Under the pieces are notes generated by a model. That model was given only the letters and a program-made list of their open reading frames with translations. It was not told the origin of the DNA and made no database searches. From positions 558,001 through 622,000 of the forward strand of contig CM016928.1 in NCBI GenBank assembly GCA_006247105.1: a DNA stretch of 64,000 nucleotides, written 5' to 3'. The translations under genes and the position numbers were made by a program. The DNA is from Giardia muris (Eukaryota > Fornicata > Diplomonadida > Hexamitidae). Shown one piece after another: positions 27,346 through 36,532 of the stretch (position 1 is its first letter; each line of letters begins with the position of its first letter).

Positions 27346-27922
27346 CGCCTTCGACATCCCTCTAAAGCAGCTGGATGGAAAGCAGTACATCAAGGGCCTT
27401 GACGGTGGGAGTGGGCGTTACGTCATCCAGACGAATACGGCGTGTTTCCCATTCTATACCGGAGGAATTGCAGCCTTTGTCCGTCTTGCGCTCCGTGGAA
27501 CAGTGATGCGCCTCATGCTCTATGGGCGGGCGGATCAGTCCTTTGTAACCCTTCCAGTCGCACAAGAATCTCTTCGTCAGCTTGCAGCAGATCGACTTGG
27601 CGTAGGCTTAAGTGACAATCTCCCCGTCGACCCAGGAAGCTTGGAACAGCTCCGTGTGAGCCGGAGGCTACCGGACTACACCGCCACCTTCTTTGTTACC
27701 AACCAGGTCTCTTTTACAACTCTACCTCCCGCCATCCGTACAAACCTAGTTTCCTCGTTAGAGGACGACCCACATTACACATATCACTTCAGTGGGCCGG
27801 AATACGCCGTCCTCATGCCTCGCCCCGATGGGCTCGAGGTCCGAATCCATGGACTAGCAGATCCCGAGCATGGAGAATCCTTTTGTCGACAAGTGTTACG
27901 ACACCTTCAGCTTGGGTATTAG
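27314..27922 (+). CDS. hypothetical protein, 202 residues
   Basis: Not recognised. It starts at ATG 27314, inside the 3' end of the Trm9-like gene in a different frame, just after GAGGAAAAAACGGCGGGG; the next in-frame Met is 64 residues further, so this start is preferred. The protein is mixed alpha/beta with a hydrophobic mid-section (GGIAAFVRLALRGTVMRLML) but no convincing membrane span. It lies 17 bases before the next ankyrin gene. Confidence 0.65.
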   Translation: MLRLRCIEAVDAFDIPLKQLDGKQYIKGLDGGSGRYVIQTNTACFPFYTGGIAAFVRLALRGTVMRLMLYGRADQSFVTLPVAQESLRQLAADRLGVGLSDNLPVDPGSLEQLRVSRRLPDYTATFFVTNQVSFTTLPPAIRTNLVSSLEDDPHYTYHFSGPEYAVLMPRPDGLEVRIHGLADPEHGESFCRQVLRHLQLGY

Positions 27923-27939
27923 GAGATAACTAATTAAAA

Positions 27940-29166
27940 ATGACCTCGGCACCAGAAGAATGCACTGATGAAGAATGGCTTCGGGCCATCGAGTCAGGAG
28001 GTGTCGAAGAGGTCCGCAGGCTTGCTGAGCGGTGTGCTGGCCGGGCCCTCCCCGACGGCGAGTATGCCATTCATAAGGCAGCGCGCGCGGATAATGATGA
28101 GGTTGTAGGTCTTCTCATCCAATACGAGCTTGGGGTCCGCCAGGCCCAGGACCACACGGCGCTTATGATCGCGGCGCAGCTTGGAAACCTACGCTGCGTG
28201 CGCGCCTTGCTTCCCCATGAGGCCTGGGCCTTCACACAGACAGATGTCGATGCCCTCATGCTTGCGGCAAGCTGTGGCCAGTTTGACGCTTGCGGGCTTC
28301 TATATCAGGCGATTGGGCCTCGTGAGGATCGAATGGGCTTCACGGCCCTCCATTACGCTGCAGCCTCAGGCTATCTCAGTATTTGCAAGTATCTCATTGG
28401 GATTAAGGACTCGTACACCCCAGCCCAGATCCGTTCCGCGGCCGAGCTAGCGGAGTGCAATGGTCGGCAGGAGGTGCTCACATATCTCAATACTCTTCTT
28501 CCAGACCCTGTGGTCTCCCCATCTCCGTTCCTTCCCATGGAGATGCCTTCCTCCGCCTCTTCAAGCACCGTCTCGAAACCTCCATTACGGCCTAGTACCC
28601 CGTTGGCAACTGCGACTCCTCTAGCTGCACTTGCAGCCGTAACTGGAAAGGAGGTTATTCAGACAGGTGTTCCAACCCGTGTACGGCGTCCACCGAAGTT
28701 TAGCTTATCCATTATGATTCCAATGTCTCCTAGGACCGAAGGCTCTCGTTTGCAGCACATTGGGCCCGGTGCGATCAAGACACCATCCGGGGAGGAGGCC
28801 CCGATCCTAGGTGACTCGAGTGGGATCGGTATTGGTCAGGAGCCAGAGCTTCGAAGAGGATCGTCAACCCGTTCCGCAATCCTCAGAATCCCAACTGAGT
28901 CTTCCACCAATGATGCCAGTGTCAATACGGAATACACCCGCTTGCTCGAGTATGAGAACACGCGCCTCCGTGCGGAGCTCGGAATATCATTGGCCGGTGC
29001 CCAGAGTATGATGGGAAAGGGTCAGGGTTCTTCAAGTGAGGCGACAGCCTTGGCCGTTGAGACTATGACGACGGCGATGCTACATCGGGATATCTTGCGC
29101 CTATACCATGAGGTCGCCGAACTCTATGTTCGACTTCGACAATATGAGCCTGGAACCACGCTCTGA
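27940..29166 (+). CDS. ankyrin-repeat protein (protein 21.1 type), 408 residues
   Basis: The N-terminal half carries about five ankyrin repeats: EYAIHKAARADNDEVVGLL, HTALMIAAQLGNLRCVRAL, VDALMLAASCGQFDACGLL and FTALHYAAASGYLSICKYL. The Giardia-style TALM.AA core is present. A Ser/Pro/Thr-rich linker (about residues 190-320) leads to a short coiled coil near the end (LLEYENTRLRAELG...ILRLYHEVAELYVRLRQY). Giardia has hundreds of such proteins, most of unknown role, many probably cytoskeletal scaffolds. The ATG at 27940 follows ACTAATTAAAA, a model A/T-rich initiator. Confidence 0.88.
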   Translation: MTSAPEECTDEEWLRAIESGGVEEVRRLAERCAGRALPDGEYAIHKAARADNDEVVGLLIQYELGVRQAQDHTALMIAAQLGNLRCVRALLPHEAWAFTQTDVDALMLAASCGQFDACGLLYQAIGPREDRMGFTALHYAAASGYLSICKYLIGIKDSYTPAQIRSAAELAECNGRQEVLTYLNTLLPDPVVSPSPFLPMEMPSSASSSTVSKPPLRPSTPLATATPLAALAAVTGKEVIQTGVPTRVRRPPKFSLSIMIPMSPRTEGSRLQHIGPGAIKTPSGEEAPILGDSSGIGIGQEPELRRGSSTRSAILRIPTESSTNDASVNTEYTRLLEYENTRLRAELGISLAGAQSMMGKGQGSSSEATALAVETMTTAMLHRDILRLYHEVAELYVRLRQYEPGTTL

Positions 29167-29170
29167 ATAA

Positions 29171-29434
29171 ATGAAGAGTTTCTCCACGTACTTGACTGCT
29201 CTCCGGTCGGGAGAGGTTGGGGAGCCTCCGGAGGAGTTGACAGCGCAGCAGTTTGCGCTGATATATCAATGCATCTCGGCCTCGGATGAGCGTTGGGAAC
29301 TAGTCGGACGTCTTCTCCCAAGAGTCCTCAATAGGGGCTCGCAGTTGGGGACGATTTTACAGGCCTGCCCATTTGCTGCGGAACGTAGGCGTCTTCACCA
29401 GGCTATACGGGCCATGGGAGGGTCAAGGGATTGA
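29171..29434 (+). CDS. small hypothetical protein, 87 residues
   Basis: Opens four bases after the stop of the ankyrin gene, with AATAAATG at the start, which fits the local A/T-rich start rule. Contains a likely helical stretch (LTAQQFALIYQCISASDERW) and an Arg-rich end. No family recognised. Could be a small real gene or the 3' end of the ankyrin transcript; coding status is uncertain. Confidence 0.45.
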   Translation: MKSFSTYLTALRSGEVGEPPEELTAQQFALIYQCISASDERWELVGRLLPRVLNRGSQLGTILQACPFAAERRRLHQAIRAMGGSRD

Positions 29435-29486
29435 CTGAGAATGAATTCCAGGTCTTTACTCTCTTAAGTGGTGAAAGCAAGACGTT

Positions 29487-30134
29487 TCAGTTCATTATTC
29501 TGGTGGCCTCCTGGTCTTCTAGGGCGAGGTCCTCGAGGTCGACGTGCTTCTCCATCGCGGTCTGACGCAAAGCCTCCTTATAAGCCAGAGGAGATGCGTT
29601 GTAAATCCCCTCGTACTTCTTCTCCTTTAGCATCGTGAGCAGCTCCTTCTGGAGATTCTTCTCGAGCTGGGCGGCAGCTAGTGCCTTGGCCTCGCGCCTC
29701 AATTCGCGCCGCTCGACCTTCTTCCGAACGTTTGTCATTCGTGGAGTAATGGCCTGCTCGAGAAGGTGGATCCGCTGGTGCATCTCCTTGATCTTCTTGA
29801 GACGGAGGCGGCAACTATCCCTGATGTGAAGAGGCCAGTACTTCAAGTACCTATGCAATTGTTTGACGGCAGTCTTGTAGTCCTGAGAAAGCTCGATGAG
29901 CTCCCACTGCTCCGCCGGTAGATGGGCCCGCTCGATGACCTTCATATGGAGGACGACGTGCCCATCGATGTCAAGGACCGTGGCGTACTGGCTATTCGCC
30001 AGTGGGCATAGGGAGCGCTCACAGACTCCGGTGATGCTATAACGGTTCAGACAGAAATTTTTCGTCGGGGTCCGCACCCGGAAGGAGCAGAACCCTTTAC
30101 CGATGCACTCCCAGACTATCCCGTCTTGTGACAT
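29487..30134 (-). CDS. Mak16-like ribosome biogenesis protein
   Basis: 215 residues. Mak16 is a nucleolar protein needed for 60S subunit assembly, working with Rpf1. The N-terminal signature is intact: IVWECIGKGFCSFRVRTPT, then NFCLNRYSITGVCERSLCP followed by LANSQYATV. The four cysteines give a zinc site. The block HMKVIERAHLPAEQWELIEL and HLRYWP-type helix HRYLKYWPLHIRDSCR matches the family. The C-terminus is a long basic coiled coil, somewhat shorter than in yeast or human. ATG 30134 lies behind a run rich in T/A, divergent from SAM synthetase. Confidence 0.92.
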   Translation of the reverse strand: MSQDGIVWECIGKGFCSFRVRTPTKNFCLNRYSITGVCERSLCPLANSQYATVLDIDGHVVLHMKVIERAHLPAEQWELIELSQDYKTAVKQLHRYLKYWPLHIRDSCRLRLKKIKEMHQRIHLLEQAITPRMTNVRKKVERRELRREAKALAAAQLEKNLQKELLTMLKEKKYEGIYNASPLAYKEALRQTAMEKHVDLEDLALEDQEATRIMN

Positions 30135-30197
30135 CCCCTCCTTTTTGATTTAAAAAAATGTGATGATTACTTCCACAAAGTCAAGAAAAAGAGAGCG
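30135..30197. promoter_or_regulatory. 63-bp divergent start region, Mak16-like / SAM synthetase
   Basis: A/T-rich in two places: TTTTTGATTTAAAAAAA near the minus-strand gene and CAAGAAAAAGAGAGCG directly before the SAM synthetase ATG. Each gene thus has its own A-rich initiator-like tract. Confidence 0.5.
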
Positions 30198-31487
30198 ATG
30201 GACGAGTTCCTCTTCTCCAGCGAGCAGGTGTCGGAGGGTCACCCAGACAAGGTCTGCGACCAGGTCTCGGACAACATCCTGGACGCCATCCTGGCTCAGG
30301 ACCCAAAGGCGCGCGTCGCCATCGACTGCGCCATCAAGAATAACACCCTGGTCCTCTTGGGCGAGATCTCGACTACCGCCACCGTCGACTACGAGAAGGT
30401 CGTCCGGGACACCCTCCGCGACATCGGCTATGAGGACGCCGAGACCTCCTGCGACTGGCGTACCATCGAGGTTAAGAACCATGTAAGCCAGCAGTCCCCC
30501 GAGATCTACCAAGCCGTCTTCCGGCCCGAAGAGCTCTGCGCCGGCGACCAGGGCATCATGTTCGGCTACGCAACCCAAGAGACTCGTGCCCTCGTCCCCG
30601 CCACGCACCTCCTCGCCACCCGCTTGGCCATGCGCCTGGCCGACGTCCGAAAGAAGGGGGTCCTCACCTACCTTCGACCGGATAGCAAGACCCAAGTCAC
30701 AATGAGATATAGGCGCACCCCCTCGACACACTTCTTCACCCCGGTCTTCATCGACACCATCGTGATCAGCACGATGCACGCTGCGGGCGTGGACAATGGG
30801 GTTCTTCGGAACGACATCTTTCGCGAGGTCATCATCCCCACTCTAGATGAGGTCAAGAGTGAGGGCCATATCTCTCTCGACATCGAACTTCCTGGTGTGT
30901 CCACCGGAGCACTCCAATCCTTTGATCTGACCAAATGGACACCGACTCAGATCGCACACAACTATGGAATTCCTCTTACCGAAAAGCAATACACGAAGAT
31001 CCTCGTCAACCCTTCAGACTGCTTCGTCATCGGAGGCCCCAAGGGCGATAGCGGTCTTACAGGTCGGAAGATCATTGCAGATAGCTATGGAGGGTTCGGT
31101 TCCCATGGAGGCGGCGCCTTCAGTGGAAAGGATGCCTCAAAGGTTGACCGCTCTGGCGCCTATCTGGCTAGGAACATTGCTTTGAGTCTATGCGCCCCAG
31201 AGAATAACATCTGTCGCCGTTGTCTGGTTCAACTCGGGTACGCGATCGGGATCGCCGAGCCCGTCTCCATCTTCATCGACATGTACGACTCCGAGACCGA
31301 CCCTCGTTACAAGGACCACGCGCGCCTCGAGCGGGCGATCCGCCGTACCTTCGAGATGACTCCCGGGGCCATCATCCGAGACTTCGGGCTGGACAAGCCC
31401 GTCTTTGGCGCGACCAGCCGCTACGGCCACTTCGGACGCGACTTCCCTTGGGAGCGGCCACGAAAGCTGGACTTCGCTGATGAGTGA
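30198..31487 (+). CDS. S-adenosylmethionine synthetase
   Basis: 429 residues. Makes SAM from ATP and methionine, the methyl donor for enzymes such as the Trm9-like protein encoded nearby. Seen: SEQVSEGHPDKVCDQVSD at the N-terminus (His and ATP contacts), CAGDQGIMFGYATQET (the family's GAGDQG hexapeptide with Cys for Gly), and GGGAFSGKDASKVDRSGAY, the P-loop-like signature. Length is normal for MAT (about 385-400, slightly long). ATG 30198 follows CAAGAAAAAGAGAGCG. The stop TGA overlaps an AGTGAAA poly(A)-like motif (31487-31493). Confidence 0.96.
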   Translation: MDEFLFSSEQVSEGHPDKVCDQVSDNILDAILAQDPKARVAIDCAIKNNTLVLLGEISTTATVDYEKVVRDTLRDIGYEDAETSCDWRTIEVKNHVSQQSPEIYQAVFRPEELCAGDQGIMFGYATQETRALVPATHLLATRLAMRLADVRKKGVLTYLRPDSKTQVTMRYRRTPSTHFFTPVFIDTIVISTMHAAGVDNGVLRNDIFREVIIPTLDEVKSEGHISLDIELPGVSTGALQSFDLTKWTPTQIAHNYGIPLTEKQYTKILVNPSDCFVIGGPKGDSGLTGRKIIADSYGGFGSHGGGAFSGKDASKVDRSGAYLARNIALSLCAPENNICRRCLVQLGYAIGIAEPVSIFIDMYDSETDPRYKDHARLERAIRRTFEMTPGAIIRDFGLDKPVFGATSRYGHFGRDFPWERPRKLDFADE

Positions 31488-31493
31488 GTGAAA
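31487..31493 (+). terminator. poly(A)-signal-like AGTGAAA at the SAM synthetase stop
   Basis: Begins on the last base of the stop codon; near match to WGTRAAY (last base A). Confidence 0.35.
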
Positions 31494-31516
31494 ATCTTAG
31501 GAGGATCAAAAAAAAC

Positions 31517-32320
31517 ATGGAGGGCTTGTCCCCTAGGTCCGACGAGTGCTGCACCCCGGCAGTCCCTGTCACTACGAGCCAGCTCGCCCAGCTCAAGCTC
31601 CTGCCGCGCTCTCCTCGGCATCTCTATAGCCCGATCGATGACACTGTCGACCGGGGGCTTCTTGAGCCGTTGAAACGCCTTTCAAGTCGTAGGAGGCCGC
31701 CCCCAGATAGCGAACACGAGAGCAGTGCAGACCCTTCCGCACCCTTGCTTGCAGGGGCTGGTAGTCCTACTTGCCTTGGAGTCATGACACCAGGGCGTCC
31801 CGACGAATGTACGTTTCTTGGTCTCGGTTCGGATGCTCCACAACGCCTTCCAGAGGTCGATACCATTCCTCTTCTCACAAAGCGTCTAGACCTTTCCTTC
31901 AGCGACCCCGATAACTGGAGGACCGATGTCTCCGATTCGGAGCCTCCGGCGAAAGGCGAGAAACCAGAAGGCGTCTGTCTTGCCGACGACGTCTTGTACT
32001 TAACAGTGGAGCCGAAGCGGAAGCAGCCAGGTACGCGGGAGCGGAACCGCTATCCAGATACACGCCAGACCCCTTGTTATCGTCGCGATGCTAGGTCACC
32101 CTCGGCTTGCTCCCACTCCGTCAGCAGTAGAATGGACTCGGACGCAGCCCCATGTAGTCCCTTCGGTGTTTACACTGTGCTTTGCACGAATATCAGACCA
32201 GTCCCGGACATCCTTGGCCGAGGAGAGCTACCGCGCCTCGAGAACGCTAGCTCCTGCCTCGATACGGGCGATATCTCGCACTTCATGCAAGGAGAGGAGG
32301 GCCTTCATATCCAAAAGTAA
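31517..32320 (+). CDS. hypothetical Ser/Pro-rich protein, 267 residues
   Basis: Not recognised. The frame opens at a GTG overlapping the SAM synthetase stop, but the first ATG is at 31517, directly behind CAAAAAAAAAAC, so I start there. The protein is polar and low-complexity (Ser, Pro, Arg, Asp) and probably largely disordered, with Cys scattered and no repeat. It is convergent with the Get4-like gene, 49 bases away. Confidence 0.55.
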   Translation: MEGLSPRSDECCTPAVPVTTSQLAQLKLLPRSPRHLYSPIDDTVDRGLLEPLKRLSSRRRPPPDSEHESSADPSAPLLAGAGSPTCLGVMTPGRPDECTFLGLGSDAPQRLPEVDTIPLLTKRLDLSFSDPDNWRTDVSDSEPPAKGEKPEGVCLADDVLYLTVEPKRKQPGTRERNRYPDTRQTPCYRRDARSPSACSHSVSSRMDSDAAPCSPFGVYTVLCTNIRPVPDILGRGELPRLENASSCLDTGDISHFMQGEEGLHIQK

Positions 32321-32369
32321 GCGGCCAGCTCGGTCCCGCGCGTATCGCTTCTTGCCAGGCGAGAGTGCG

Positions 32370-33101
32370 TCAGTCTAGCTCATCGGCATCATTCTGCTCG
32401 CTGCTCACAGTAAATTCCAACCGTTCGAGCGTTGAACGCTCGGTCTCGTCAAGGATCGCCTTATACTTGGTCCTGATGAGCTTGAGACCCTTGAGGGAAT
32501 GCTTTCGGAAAGCCTCGACGGCGAGCTTGGCCACCTCCTCATGCTCAGCATGTTCCGTGGAGTGTGCTCGATAATACTCGAGGGCCTTCGTGGCGACCTT
32601 AACATTTCCGGCGTCGAGGAGCGCAAGGACATAGTCGCAAAGCATCTTCGGGGTCTGCATTAGAGGAGGGACCGGATAGCAGCCCTTGACGGCCATCGGG
32701 AGTCTATCGGCCTCGGGAAGGTATGGGGAAACCCAAGAACAAACGGCTGGGTTCAGCCCATGGCGTACATACCATTCTGAGACTGCTACCGCAAAGGTCT
32801 CACAGTTCGTCAAAGAGGAGGCCAAAGCTAAGCCTTGAAATGCCTCTCTAAGAAGCTCTGGGACGCGGTCAACATCTCCCGGGCCGACTTTCGCGAGGGC
32901 AGTCGCAACACGCGTCATAAGGACGCGGTACTCGTCTCCATTAGGACAACCCTCGGCGGCAAGACGACGGATGACCTCGCAGCCCAGCGCCAGGGCCTCG
33001 AGGGGCTCTCCGCGGCGCAGGTGCTTGTCGAGGGCGCTGTTCGTACACATTAGGGCCTCATACCACGCGTGGGCATGAAGATGCTCCTGGACCCGCTGCA
33101 T
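32370..33101 (-). CDS. alpha-solenoid protein, possibly Get4-like
   Basis: 243 residues, all helical. The start HAWYEALMCTNSALDKHLRRGEPLEAL, and a mid-region with Trp-containing SEWYVRHGLNPAVCSWVSPYLP, resemble Get4 ('YEAHQMYRTLFFRY...EA..L' and a later 'W...G'), the cytosolic scaffold that passes tail-anchored proteins to Get3. The match is by eye and weak; any TPR-like solenoid is possible. ATG 33101 follows CAATTTTTTGAA and is 14 bases from the divergent M24 peptidase ATG. Confidence 0.6.
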   Translation of the reverse strand: MQRVQEHLHAHAWYEALMCTNSALDKHLRRGEPLEALALGCEVIRRLAAEGCPNGDEYRVLMTRVATALAKVGPGDVDRVPELLREAFQGLALASSLTNCETFAVAVSEWYVRHGLNPAVCSWVSPYLPEADRLPMAVKGCYPVPPLMQTPKMLCDYVLALLDAGNVKVATKALEYYRAHSTEHAEHEEVAKLAVEAFRKHSLKGLKLIRTKYKAILDETERSTLERLEFTVSSEQNDADELD

Positions 33102-33115
33102 TTCAAAAAATTGGC
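33102..33115. promoter_or_regulatory. 14-bp divergent start region (ttcaaaaaattggc)
   Basis: Complete space between the divergent ATGs at 33101 (minus) and 33116 (plus), with the A-run in the middle. Confidence 0.6.
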
Positions 33116-34312
33116 ATGACGCTCCGGGTCCTATATGGCACTGTCGCCAATGCAGACATCCTCTACCTTGCGCGACAAAAGCTCCTCGACCCGCTCCTGG
33201 CGGTCATCACCCCGACGGGGCAGACCATCCTCGTGACCTCGGACCGGGATCACGCCTCTCTCAAGCAGGTCTCCGCAGGCCCGCGGCTGATGCAGACGTC
33301 TGACTTCCCGAAGGACGCGTGCAGCGTCTCCCAGATCATCCTGGCCTTCTACGAGCGCTTCGAGGCGAAGGAGCTGCTCATCCCATATACTTTTCCGGTT
33401 GGCATCTTCGTCAAGGCCCGGCAACTAGTCCCGAACCTCCCGATCCGCATCGTTCCGGACCAGAAGCTAGTGACGGAGCGGGCGTGCAAGTCCTCGCGGG
33501 AGGTCTCTCTTATTCAGGATGCTTGTACCGCCTGTGCCACTGCCTTCAATATCATCCGAACAATCCTTGGGCGAGCACGGATCGAACCTGACCCGACCTT
33601 CACCAAGCTCCCATCTCTAACGCTTCAAATGACTCACACCAATCCTGAGAATCAAGGGCAACACCTCGTTGATCCAGCAACAAACCTAGTGGTCACGTCC
33701 GAGTACCTCTACGAGGCGGTCCGTGCGGCACTCCTTGAACAGAACTATCAGTTGGACTCCGCCATCATCTCCTGTGGGAATCAAGCATGTCTTCCAACCA
33801 GCTACGGAACGGGTAAGATCCGGCCGCATGAACTGGTGGTCTGCGACGTTTACCCGCGCTCCTTGACAACTGGCTACTATGGCGACATGACTCGCACCTT
33901 CATCAAAGGTGAGCCAAGTTCACAACAACGGCGACTTGTCGAGACCGTTTATGGGGCACAGAACTTAGCCCTCTCCTTGATCAAGCCTGGAATGAACCTA
34001 CACGAGCTCAATTGCAGGATACATCAATACTTCACGGAGGCTGGCTATGAGACCACATACTCAGAAGAGTATAAATGCTGGACCGGCTTTGTCCACGGGT
34101 TGGGCCATGGACTAGGGCTGGACATCGACGAGGAGCCCACCATTGATAGCATCGATAGGAAGGACGTCTGTAGGGTCGGCCATACCTTTACCGTTGAGCC
34201 AGGCCTCTATTATCCCGGGGTGGGCGGTTGCCGCGTGGAAGATGTTGTCCTAGTGACTGAGGACGGGTGCGAGAAGGTAGGCTCTTATGTTTGTGACTGG
34301 ATGATCGAGTAG
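33116..34312 (+). CDS. M24 metallopeptidase, Xaa-Pro aminopeptidase/dipeptidase-like
   Basis: 398 residues. Cleaves the first residue before proline, using two metal ions. The five metal ligands are visible: Asp in VVCDVYP, Asp in YYGDMTRTF, His in FVHGLGHGLGLD, Glu in FTVEPGLYYPG and Glu in GCRVEDVVLV. An N-terminal creatinase-like half (about residues 1-130) precedes the pita-bread catalytic domain. The 3' end (34188-34312) overlaps the antisense end of the next, convergent gene. Confidence 0.92.
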   Translation: MTLRVLYGTVANADILYLARQKLLDPLLAVITPTGQTILVTSDRDHASLKQVSAGPRLMQTSDFPKDACSVSQIILAFYERFEAKELLIPYTFPVGIFVKARQLVPNLPIRIVPDQKLVTERACKSSREVSLIQDACTACATAFNIIRTILGRARIEPDPTFTKLPSLTLQMTHTNPENQGQHLVDPATNLVVTSEYLYEAVRAALLEQNYQLDSAIISCGNQACLPTSYGTGKIRPHELVVCDVYPRSLTTGYYGDMTRTFIKGEPSSQQRRLVETVYGAQNLALSLIKPGMNLHELNCRIHQYFTEAGYETTYSEEYKCWTGFVHGLGHGLGLDIDEEPTIDSIDRKDVCRVGHTFTVEPGLYYPGVGGCRVEDVVLVTEDGCEKVGSYVCDWMIE

Positions 34313-35957
34313 GGTCGTGTTCCGCTCTTTGGCCTGAGCTTTGCACGACCATTCGGATCAGCCTTCGTTTCTTCGACCATGAGCCTAGGATGGTCCTCTC
34401 CTTCCGGGTGTTGGTCTCGTATGTAAAAAGAGCCGTCGCCCCAGTCCCGCCGGTTATTGTTGGTCCTGGGGGGAAACGGACATGTTCTGCGGAGACCTCA
34501 AGAAAGGAGTTACTGACATCGACTTGAACTTGAAGCCAGACGAGGTGTCTAGTGAGTACCTCAAAGGTATCGGTATATTCAGTGATACAGATGGAAAAAT
34601 AGTGCTTCCCATCTCGTTCATCCCAATCCGACTCGATATGGGAAACTTCTCTATGCCCAACACCCTCTCTCCCTAAGGACCGAGAATAAACCACTGGGAT
34701 CTGGGTGACGTGTTGTTTGATTGGCATAGACTTACAGATATGCTTTGCAAGGGTGGTAAGAGAGACATCCAATGTGAGAATTGATAGCTCCGTGGGTTGA
34801 TCCCGGCTATGCTCGCAGCAGAGAATATTACCGTCCTTGCTCAGACAGAGCCCACGAATGGTGCGACGAACGTCATGGACGGTTGGTATAATTGGCGCAT
34901 TAAGTGTTCCGACCTGACTCAAATAATATTGCAAGTCGTCCTTATCGAGAGTCAAAAACAAGGTCACGCTCTCTGTCAAGAGACCAGCATTCAGGGCCTT
35001 TTGAGCATTCAACGTCAAAGGGACGGCAAAGAGGATGACCATGATGCAAGGTATTGGGCCGAGGTCCGAGCCGATCGCAACCTTATAGAGGCCCCAGTCC
35101 CGAGCCTCAAAGGAGTATGCTGGGTCTGTGTCCGATAGCTGGAAGATGGTATGGAAGTCATGCTTGTGTATCAGATTGGGTTCTCTTCTCTCGTTGACCG
35201 GAAATGGGGTTCCAACGGCCGTGACCCCATAAATGGGCCCGTCAATCCCGAACTTATGTATCTCTGATGGGATGAAGGAGGTCACCTCGTCCTTTCCACT
35301 CCGTAATACCTGACCAAGGTCATCCACTTCGACGGAGCTGAGCGTGATGACATATAAGATCGTACTCGTATGTATCCTAGTACGTCTGGTATCATTCCAC
35401 GTGGTTACTACCGGGTCAGTCAGGGAGATCCCATATCCTGCGGCGACAGCAATGCATAGATCTCCGGTCTGAAGGTGCGTGACTTGAAGACCATGAAGAG
35501 GACAGAAGTCCGCCGTAAGGAGTGAACAGTGCACCCTATTACTTCCCTGATTTAACCAAACCACATACAGGGTGGACGACGTCGTATAGAATAGCCAGGC
35601 ACCAACCTGGACGAAGCTCGTCACTAGAGGGGTGTTCCCACCGATCCGGCACTCAATGTCATCGACGAGGGGAAAGGAGTACTTATGCTTCAAGGTCTCC
35701 CTCGAACAGACATGGAACTGTGGCGCCTCCCACGCGATGACATCGTCCTTGACACCCAGCACACTTGGGAAGCAACAGAAGTCGGAAGACTCCAAGGCTG
35801 GTGGCGTAGGAAACTCCTGGAACTTACACGTCTGCTTGGCAAATGAATTACGGTTTGTGGAATAAGTGGGATCAGTGGGTCGCTGCCCAACACTCGGGAT
35901 GTAGACCTGGATATGGCTAGGCTCGGGCTCGTGATATTCCTGTTGTTCGAAATCCAT
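34188..35957 (-). CDS. hypothetical protein, 589 residues, beta-rich
   Basis: Not recognised. Beta-strand-rich from about residue 60 to 540 with spaced aromatic and Asp residues; a propeller is possible (for example RTIRGLCLSKDGNILCCEHS). The C-terminal 42 residues are Arg/Ser/Pro/His-rich and are read antisense through the conserved 3' end of the M24 peptidase gene, so the true end may lie earlier if a frameshift is present. ATG 35957 follows CACAGGAAAA. No membrane span. Confidence 0.68.
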   Translation of the reverse strand: MDFEQQEYHEPEPSHIQVYIPSVGQRPTDPTYSTNRNSFAKQTCKFQEFPTPPALESSDFCCFPSVLGVKDDVIAWEAPQFHVCSRETLKHKYSFPLVDDIECRIGGNTPLVTSFVQVGAWLFYTTSSTLYVVWLNQGSNRVHCSLLTADFCPLHGLQVTHLQTGDLCIAVAAGYGISLTDPVVTTWNDTRRTRIHTSTILYVITLSSVEVDDLGQVLRSGKDEVTSFIPSEIHKFGIDGPIYGVTAVGTPFPVNERREPNLIHKHDFHTIFQLSDTDPAYSFEARDWGLYKVAIGSDLGPIPCIMVILFAVPLTLNAQKALNAGLLTESVTLFLTLDKDDLQYYLSQVGTLNAPIIPTVHDVRRTIRGLCLSKDGNILCCEHSRDQPTELSILTLDVSLTTLAKHICKSMPIKQHVTQIPVVYSRSLGREGVGHREVSHIESDWDERDGKHYFSICITEYTDTFEVLTRHLVWLQVQVDVSNSFLEVSAEHVRFPPGPTITGGTGATALFTYETNTRKERTILGSWSKKRRLIRMVVQSSGQRAEHDPTRSSSHKHKSLPSRTRPQSLGQHLPRGNRPPRDNRGLAQR

Positions 35958-36060
35958 TTTTCCTGTGGTTTACTTCGACTGAGTGGGGCCCGAGTCCGAC
36001 CAGAGAGAGGCCAAGGTAGTCGCGGGGCTTATGGGCTTCCAGCCCCATAGGCCCATGGGC

Positions 36061-36510
36061 TCAGAGGAGGATGAACAGCTCCTTGCAGATGGTACAAAAC
36101 GTGATGAAGCCATTCGCACCCCGATCGAGCCCCAAAATGAGGGTGGATGTGAATGGCCTTTTGGAGTCGTCTCTTTGAATGACGTCTCCGGAGACGAGGA
36201 CGTGATGGTAGCCCAAGGAAGCCTCAACGCAAGCCGGATAGGTGGGCGCCGAGATGACCGAGGTGACTACCAGGCGTGCCGAGTCGGCACAGGTATGTGC
36301 TTGGTGGTGTGCGACGACGTCCTGGACGCTTTTGAAGATCTTCCCTGCGATTTGAAAGGAGAAGTCTTCTGGACGTGCCTTCTGCGCGCCAATGGTCTTC
36401 TCTAGTAGCTGTGTCAGGTCCTTGCTGGGTCCCTGGGAGAGGAGGTAGTAATAGGACTGGGCGAACATCTTCGCGGTCGTGTCTACGTCAAGAGGAGTAC
36501 AGATCTGCAT
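36061..36510 (-). CDS. NTF2-like domain protein
   Basis: 149 residues. Begins with MFAQSYYYLLSQGP, like 'FVQYYYQLFDND' of NTF2/G3BP, then FSFQIAGKIFKSVQDVV in the position of the family's 'GkaaIveklssl'. The end LVSGDVIQRDDSKRPFTST, with later FITFCTICKEL, fits the strands that close the NTF2 cone. NTF2 carries Ran-GDP into the nucleus; NTF2-like domains also serve in mRNA export and stress-granule proteins, so the exact role is open. ATG 36510, 22 bases from the divergent MBL gene. Confidence 0.6.
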   Translation of the reverse strand: MQICTPLDVDTTAKMFAQSYYYLLSQGPSKDLTQLLEKTIGAQKARPEDFSFQIAGKIFKSVQDVVAHHQAHTCADSARLVVTSVISAPTYPACVEASLGYHHVLVSGDVIQRDDSKRPFTSTLILGLDRGANGFITFCTICKELFILL

Positions 36511-36532
36511 CTATCAGTGAATTTTGAGAAGA
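36511..36532. promoter_or_regulatory. 22-bp divergent start region, NTF2-like / MBL hydrolase
   Basis: Space between ATGs at 36510 (minus) and 36533 (plus); contains GAATTTTGAGAAGA on the plus side. Confidence 0.5.
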
